From: Euryodendron excelsum
Taxonomy: Eukaryota > Streptophyta > Magnoliopsida > Ericales > Pentaphylacaceae
Assembly (NCBI GenBank): GCA_033060915.1
Contig: CM065397.1
Coordinates: 30,187,501 to 30,251,500, forward strand
Direction of reading: 5' to 3'
Length of the DNA: 64,000 nt
In this document: piece after piece, positions 57,017 through 64,000 of the stretch
Numbering within the stretch: the stretch's first letter is position 1
Layout: every line of letters starts with the position of its first letter
Program-made: the position numbers and the translations under genes
Notes under the pieces: model-generated
What the model saw: the letters and a program-made list of their open reading frames with translations, nothing else
The model's database searches: none
Told to the model about the DNA's origin: nothing

Positions 57017-57967
57017 TCAGCTTTTCCTTCCCTGATCAAGTCGGTGATATGATCGTGTTGCGGGTTGGTGGGGACAGCAGGGGTCGGTTTCACTTCTTAG
57101 GTTTTCGATGACTCTAGTGTCGATTAGATCCTGAATTTTATGTTTCAGAGTGTGACAGCTTTCTGTGTAATGGCCCTGTCCACCCGAGTGGTACTTACAC
57201 TTGAGTGTTAGATCAAAGAATGTCTGCAGGGGATTAGGCAATGATCAAGCCAATATTGGATACAGCTATCCTGCTTTCAGGAGATCATTATAGGCAGTTG
57301 TTTGGGTATATTTAGTTGGGTAAAAGGCAGACTCCAACTTCTTACTTTCTTAGCTTTGGCTTGTGGTGGACCATAAATCAACTTGACAGTGGGTATTATA
57401 GGCATTGTTGGGGTAGGTGGTTGTGGGAGTAGAAGGTCAGACCCTATTGCAATGTTTTCTGCAGAGTCTATTGCTTGGGATTCACTATGGCTCTGGTTCT
57501 TGCGGTTGAATGTGTTGCAGATTCCTATATTATGAAGTTTAACTTGTGGATCTAGGATACTTAACTTATTATACCAGGGATGGGCCTAAGAGGTTTTAGA
57601 ACCACGTGTCCAGATTCACAGATCAGCAATAAGCTGCGTCTTGAGTGAAGTTTTGGCCTTTTTCTTTTGCCTCCTCTTGGGGGGCAATATGCTGATCCTT
57701 AACTTGGGCCTTTCTCGCATCTAAGTCTTGAGCAAGGATGTTAATGGGAGTTTGGGGATTACGAGGTGTGACATCATGATGTTGAGGTTATGGTTAAGTG
57801 ATGACACCCTGATGAGAGGTAGGCACCTCTTATTCCTCAATGTAGGCTATGCTTGAGTGATACAGGAGTAGAGAAATCATTGCTTCCAGTTTAATCATCT
57901 TCTTTTTAAGTCCTGCCAATTCCTCCATCATCCGGGCCCGTCTTGGTGGTGTTTTAAGTGACTCCAT
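57017..57967 (-). pseudogene. Ogre/Tat-like gag remnant
   Basis: It starts at ATG 57967 (MESLKTPPRRARMMEELAGLKKKM, with a coiled-coil look) and is cut by stops from about 57830. A downstream piece (57241-57017) carries the gag-end motif CKYHSGGQGHYTESCHTLKHKIQDLID, a Tat/Ogre-type zinc-finger-like segment. The capsid part between is not readable, so the gene is badly decayed. Confidence 0.65.
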
Positions 57968-59484
57968 GATCTATTTCCTTTTCTTCAAGAGCTATGGTAG
58001 CCTATGTGTGGAGATCTATTTGTGTCTTGCTTTTAACATTGGAGAATAGGGGAGAAGAAGATAAGAAATAAGGTAAGAGTTAGTACCCATTTTTGAAAAG
58101 TTTTTATGCAATGCATGCTCTAAGGTTGCCCCGACTCTTTGAGGGGGACTAAGCATGACGATTTACTTATTTTTTGAGATAAGGGTCGCCCCTGTATGCA
58201 ATACCATACTTGTGCTTGTAGTCATCCATTCATACATGCATCCATTCATTCACAAGAAATATAAATGACAATTTTATTGAAATGAGTTCCTCTTGTACAT
58301 GGAATTTCAAAAGTACATTAAAAGGGGAGGGGGATCATTTTTCTTAAGACTTTCGTCTATCTATTTTTACATTTGAAATTCTAAACTACTCTTGAGTCTG
58401 CGGATTTGCCTTTTTCGTGCTTGATGTCAGGAGGTCATTGAGTGATTGCCCCTTGTCTTCTTGGAAGCCCTATCTCCGTGAACGGAGAGGGATTGAGACC
58501 GCTCTTTATAAGATGATCTCAATGCATGCCATGAGTTCCTAGGGTCACTCCGTACCCTTAGGAATTTAGGTAGGCTTTGAATGAGTGAGACTGGCTTTGG
58601 GCCACTCTCTGGGGTTGATCATATGTAGGAGATGTAATGACTCAAGTTACTTTGAAACTCTTGTCTTGAGATGAGTATGGATGCGTGAATAGCATAATAG
58701 CAGTGAATGTATAAGCATAGAATGTTTGCATAGCAATAGAAAATGCGTAAGCAATGTAATAATAGCAATTAAGCAGTTTAACTGGATAGAAAGTAAGGAA
58801 AATTAAAGCAGTCATCCTTTCCTCCTTGGTTTTAAAATTGACATGTGTGTCTTAAATTCGGTAAAAGTTCGGTTGTGGATGGGGTGCCACATGAGCATGA
58901 GGTTGGGGGTTGCTAATGCTTCCTAAAAAGATTGGTTCCTAGATCTTCAAACCTAAGCCCAATCCCTGAGATGGTGCCATTATCAGTTGGTGAGCCGAGC
59001 GGAAGAACTATCAAGAGATCATCATATGAGAAACCAACAGGCATCTGTTGACAACCAATATATTGTTCCACCTTCTAATTAGAAGGGTAGTAACCAGGTA
59101 ATTATGTGAAGATGCAAATCCAAGTGAGCACACCAAGTGTGTGTGAAAATTTCAAAAGTGGAGGAAATGGCCCAACAATACACATCCATCCTGTTGATTC
59201 ATTGCATACATGGCAGTTAATATAATACAAAATAAAATTGTGAATCAGGTTCCACTTACGAAATAAATGCACAAAGTTAGTACCTTTATGAAAAACTTAA
59301 TACAAGATAGGGATGAATAATAGATGCAAGAGTATAAGATGATATGCATGGATGCAAGTGATGATATTTTTTGAAAACATTTTGAAAATTTTTTAAAAAG
59401 TGGACAAAATTGGATAGAGAAACCGAAGGTTCTGGGTGAGTGAAGGGTGAAGGGACATGATAATAGCCTAACCCTGTGAGTATT
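57968..59484. other. Untranslated leader between primer site and gag of the Ogre-like element
   Basis: About 1.5 kb without a sustained ORF. Long leaders are usual in Ogre-type elements. Nothing else was recognised. Confidence 0.4.
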
Positions 59485-59502
59485 CCCAGCGGAGTCGTCA
59501 AC
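59485..59502 (-). other. Primer-binding site of the Ogre-like element
   Basis: Read leftward, GTTGACGACTCCGCTGGG directly follows the LTR end GGGTGCGACA. It is close to the TGGCGACTCCGCTGGG tRNA-Arg-type site used by Ogre/Tat elements. Confidence 0.75.
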
Positions 59503-61110
59503 TGTCGCACCCCGATTTTCAGCCCCAAGTCTAAGTCTTGACTCAAACAAAACCCGATACTCTCTCTATTAGAACTCACCCTCCTAAAAAGACTAGTGCA
59601 ACGGGGTTTGGACTTAAAATTGATTTGATTAAAGGATTTTTTTTAAAAAGGTTTGGAGTTGCCACCTAACATGATTAAAGGTATGTTAGGTCACCTAAAA
59701 CTAAGTATAATCCGAAGATCAAACTTATATTTTTTAAAATGGTTTGAAAATGTCCTCTTGAGAGGTGTTGGAAAATAAGGTTGTTTGTCAACCTTTGAAA
59801 ATGTTTTAAGCCCTTTTGAAAAATAACTCCAGTTTTGGTCTCTGGAATAAAGATCTATGGTCTGGGAGATGGTTACGTGTAGGCAAGATATGCAAAGATC
59901 ATTATCCTACCCCACCCTTGCGATACCTACATGTCTATTCACCCTATAAGCATTCACCTGAATCTCTTGTTCCGAATTGTCCACTTATGTCCACTTTGAA
60001 AAGTTTTCGAAAATGATTTTTTGTCATCACTTTGTGAATGATATGATGCATGATGCAATTTATAAAAAATAGAGTTTGGAAGAAACTTGGGGTTGGATTT
60101 TGAAAAGAGGCATTTGAGTTTGAAAAGGAGTTATGACTGCACCTATGAAGGTTACCAACGTATCTTATTTGGCCAGAATCAAGTCAGTCGTAGTTCGGAC
60201 TCACGGTCCAATTGAAAACTCGTGCATTAGGGCCTTCGAAAATTTTTGAAAACTCATTGGGGTCTTGTTTTGTAGAAGAGAACTTGAGAGTTTCGGACTT
60301 GAAATTTAGAAATAGCTCGAGAGATTTTTTTTTTATTTGAAATTGGATGTTAAAGTGTTTCTAAAATAGAACTTGAAGGTTTTTGAAAGTGCTTTTTGAA
60401 ATGGGATTCAGAATGTTTTTAAATGTTTTTAAACATAACGTAAAAGAGTTTTGGAAGTTTTGAAAACTTGATTGGGAATTTGAAAGTGGGACTTGAATTT
60501 TGGAAGAGCTCTTGTGAACTTGTCTTGAAAAGATTTTTGAAAATAGTTTTTATGTACCTTAAGAAAAGTATGTTGATGTTTTATTGCCTTTAATAGATTA
60601 GTTAATTAAGAACTAAACTCCTTTAAAGTTATGATTTTTTGAAAACATTTTTATAAAAAAAAAAAAAAGGGGGGGTTAGAAACTTCCCTTGTTTGAATAT
60701 CTCACTTAATTTTGGACAGCTCTAACCATGGAAGGCCGAGGGTTGTTTCAAAACTGTGTTGTTCGAAAATAGTTTTTGAAAAAAGGTTTTGCAAAAACTT
60801 TTAGGGTTTGAGAACCCTAATGTGAATCATACAGGTTCCATTTGATGTATCACTTTTCTTAGGAAACCCTAACCATGAAAGGATTAGGACCACGTTAGGG
60901 TTGTGAGTTTTTAAAATCATTTTTTAAAATAGTTTTTGATAATAATAAGTGTCTAGCCATTTTGAATTGAGACAAGTTTGAGAAAACTTTTGGAAATATG
61001 TTTTGAAGATATCATTTGGGTTGAAAAGATGGTTTGAAAAAAAGGTTTAGAGTTTGAATCTTGAAGCCACCTAATCTTAGTTGGGCAAACTAGGTTTAAG
61101 GTGACCAAAG
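59503..61110 (-). repeat. 5' LTR of the Ogre-like element, truncated
   Basis: It starts TGTCGCACCCCG at 59503 and follows the 3' LTR text closely (for example the GGTTTGGAGTTGCCACCTAA and CCTACCCC blocks) until about 61110. There it leaves the family sequence for ~107 bases of unrelated AT-rich DNA (61111-61217). Confidence 0.75.
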
Positions 61111-61217
61111 GTTAATATAATATTATCCAATCAGTTTGTTTTCTTTGAGAATAACAGCAAGTGGATTGAAAGCTATTTTAATCCTGAGAATCATATATTA
61201 TAACAAAATATGATAAG

Positions 61218-64000
61218 TGTCGCGCCCCGATTTTTGGGTGTCCAAGTCCAAAGTCCTTTCGGCTCGGAGACCCAAAAGCATAAAGCTCTATCACTAGTAC
61301 TCGTCCTCCTAGAAGGATAAGTGTGACTAGGTTTGAATTGAAAATTGGCTTGATTAAGGGCTTTTTTAGAAAAATAGGAGTCACCACCTAACTTGATTAC
61401 AGTGAGTTAGGTCACCTAAAACTAAGTATTCATCCGAAGATTAAACTTAGGGTTTTTGAAAAAGGTTTCGAAAAACTCCCTTGAGAAAGGGTTTTGGAGA
61501 AGATAGGTTGTTTGGCAACCTTTGGAAAGTTTTAAGCCCTTTTTGAAAAATAACTCTATTTGGTCTTTTGAAAACAGAAATCTATGGTCCGGGGGTTGGT
61601 TACGTGTAGAGAAGATATCCTAAGATCATCACCTTACCCCGCCCTTTCGGTACCTACATGTCTAATAACCCTTTTGTTCACTCACTAGAATAACCGACTA
61701 CCGTTGTCTACTCAGTATCCACTTTTTGAGTTTTGAAAATAGGATTTAGTCATCACTTTTCGGATGAATGCTGCATGATGCATGTTTTGGGAAGAAGTTT
61801 GAAAACATGGGAGTTTTAAAGGGGTTTGAGATAGAAACTATGAATTGATAGAAACTTTTGAAAAAGGGATTAGAGTTGAAACGGAAGTTATGACCGCACC
61901 TTTTTAGGTTGCCTACGTATCTCATTTGGCGAGAATCAGATCAATTGTAGTTCGGGCAAGAGCCTAATGGAAAGTAGGCGCATTAGGGCCTTTGGAAGGT
62001 TTGATGATACTTTGGGATGTTTGAAAAAGTTTAAGACACTTTGAGGTCTTTGAAAAAGTTTAAGACACTTTGAGATCTTGGGAAAAACACTTTGTGGTCT
62101 TGGAAGTTTTGATTTGAAATTGGATGGCGAAGTGTTTTGAAATTATTTTTGGATCAACTTAAAGGAGTTTTGAAAAAATGCTTTGGCATAAATCAAGAGA
62201 ACTTGAAATATTTTTGAAGTCTTGTTTTGAAAATCTTGGAGGCATGATTTTAGAAATGTTTTGGTGAATTAATCTTTGGAAATGGCTAAGGGTTTGGAAT
62301 CCTAATATGGACAACCTTAGAGGTTGTTCTTGATTTATCGCTTATCCTCGGAATCCATAACCATGAGAGAGCTAGGAACACCTTAGGCTTGTGACCTTTC
62401 GAAAGCATTTTTTTGAAAATATCTTGAAGATGGAGTGTAAGGGCATTTGAAGAGTTTATGGAGTTGGTTTTTTTGAAATCATGAGAGTAAGGGGTATTGG
62501 AGAAATGGGTAATAAGGATAGTTTAAAATTGAAAGATCATTCAAAAAGGGTTCATGAGTTGGACCTCAAAGCATATTAACCAATGTTGGGTTAGCTTATG
62601 GTTAAGGGTGACCAAAGGTTCACTAACTTGGGTTAGGTTAACCTAAGATGAGTGAACTAGGGTCAAGTTAACCTAGGGTTAGACAACTAGGATCAAGTTA
62701 ACCTAGGGTTGGTCAACTAGGGTCAAGTTAACCTAGGGTTAGACAACTAGGGTCAAGTTAACCTAGGGTTAGTCAACCAGGGTCAAGTTAACCTAGGGTT
62801 AGACAACTACAGTCAAGTTAACCTAGGGTTAGACAACTACAGTCAAGTTAACCTAGGGTTAGTCAACTAGGGTCAAGTTAACCTAAGGTTAGACAACTAG
62901 GGACGAGTTAACCTAGGGTAGGTCAACTACAGTCAAGTTAACCTTGGGTTAGACAACTAGGGTCAAGTTAACCTAAGGTTGGATTGGAAAATTAATTTGA
63001 CAGTTGGTTTGATGCACATTTGGGAAGAGTTTTGAAAAACAAAACATACTATGCAATGGACTTTGGTGGACAACCCTTTTGAAGATCATTTCCAAGAAAA
63101 CTTTGACTCTAGCCAAGAATATGGTTTATATGGTTGGTGATTGGAGACCATTCCAAGGAATGTTTCCTCATGGCTATTATAACCATAATCTTGACAAGAG
63201 TGTAAGGGGTCCAAAAATCAACATGGTGATAACAACCTTTTAAGGCACCATTTTTAATATAAAGATGGAGAGAATGCATTTTTGAAAATCATCTTTTGAG
63301 AAGGATTTTGAAAACTATTTTTCAAGGGAAACATTCCATCAAGAGAGGGTTCATATGGCCAAACAAAAGGGAGACCACTCAAGAGAGGACTCCATTGGAC
63401 CATTCTAACCACTACACTTAAAGGAATGCAAATCTTGAAAATTAGAAAATTAGAACGCAACCCTTATGCAAATTAAAATGTCATGATGCCAAAATGAGAG
63501 TTAAGGGGTTAGAAGGGGATTTTTCAAGGCATGATTTCTAAGGACCCATCCTAAGCTTCAAGGAGCCAACTCTTGGAACAATTTTTAAAAGAAATATAGA
63601 GCTTGGGAATGACATGGAGTTTAAGAGTAATGTAAGCATTATAGAACATGACAACAAGCATAAAATGAAGCCAAGCATACAAGACATGATCAAAATAGTA
63701 ACATGCAAAGGGTCATGATCACATACAAGGCTTTTAGGCTACACCACATAAAAAAGGGACTCCTAGGCCATACCATCTCAAAGTAGGCTGGTGAAAGGTC
63801 CCCCTACACGGTGGCTCTCACTTGCTTTCCTCTAGGCATGATCTAATAGCCCTCTTGGCTCAAGCATGCAAGAATGGGGGGTTGTAGATGGGGATTAAAA
63901 TAGAGAATAGCCTAAGTAGGCTAGGAGGGAGAAGAGAAGAGTGGGGGAAGACACAAATGTAAAAGGGATACCACCTTTTGTCTTCAATACACTTGTAGTC
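61218..64000 (-). mobile_element. Third Ogre-like LTR copy, running off the window
   Basis: It begins TGTCGCGCCCCGATTTTTGG at 61218 and matches the solo LTR in order (GTCACCACCTAACTTGATTA; later TAGGCTGGTGAAAGG...CACGGTGGCTCTC near 63785, matching 26370-26400). Its other end and internal region are beyond the window, so solo LTR versus full element cannot be told. The left flank is GATAAG. Confidence 0.78.
62631..62980. repeat. 30-bp tandem repeat in LTR
   Basis: About eleven units of TCAAGTTAACCTAGGGTTAG plus ACAACTAGGG, in exact 30-base register from 62631 to 62980. Related LTRs have only one or two such units (near 51110-51190), so this copy has expanded. Confidence 0.92.

Larger units (their letters stand above)
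49735..61110 (-). mobile_element. Ogre/Tat-like element with giant LTRs and no pol
   Basis: Left LTR 49735-53426 (truncated on its left), internal region 53427-59502, right LTR 59503-about 61110 (truncated on its right). A polypurine tract sits against the left LTR and a primer site against the right one, so it reads on the minus strand. Only part of gag is recognisable in 6.1 kb; no protease, RT or integrase was found, so it is deleted or non-autonomous. LTR text matches the solo LTR at 23349-28545. Confidence 0.8.

Overview
This is nuclear DNA from a flowering plant, most likely a eudicot. The evidence is one intron-bearing receptor-kinase gene with plant splice sites, surrounded by plant transposon families: CACTA, Ty1/copia, Ty3/gypsy of the Tat/Ogre kind, LINE, SINE and MITE. 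The species cannot be named from the sequence. All calls come from reading the sequence and from remembered family motifs; no search was run.

Layout. 1-5018: 3' part of a SIRE/Maximus-like copia element, with an extra ORF in the env-like position, polypurine tracts and a 2.1-kb 3' LTR. 5019-11528: the only intact host gene, a pollen-receptor-like LRR kinase (PRK type, three exons, 666 residues), with its flanks, a MITE and an upstream duplication. 11529-30749: one CACTA (En/Spm) transposon of about 19 kb with degenerate ends and inverted subterminal repeats. Its two genes, tnpD-like and tnpA-like, both lie on the minus strand. A 5.2-kb phase-0 intron near the 3' end of tnpA holds about 22 copies of a ~183-bp tandem repeat, and inside that array is a captured, truncated zinc-finger-homeodomain (ZHD) gene. 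The first exon of tnpD is split by a 5.2-kb solo LTR with a perfect 5-bp target duplication. 30834-45285: a decayed Tat-lineage gypsy element on the minus strand (gag, protease, RT, RNase H, integrase). It carries an oppositely oriented, intron-containing plant-mobile-domain gene with its own TATA box. 45286-47730: LINE and SINE debris. 47731-49730: the 3' end of a copia element. 49735-64000: two stacked copies of the same huge-LTR Ogre-like family as the solo LTR. The first has degraded gag and no recognisable pol, and the second runs off the window.

How it fits together. The PRK gene is a small host island between transposons. The rest is a nest of insertions: solo LTR into CACTA, and apparently one Ogre-like LTR beside or into another. 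Apart from PRK, every coding region is broken by stops, frameshifts or truncation. The most unusual object is the CACTA element, because satellite-like DNA and a captured host regulatory-gene fragment sit together in a transposase-gene intron. The next is the Tat element with its spliced antisense passenger gene.
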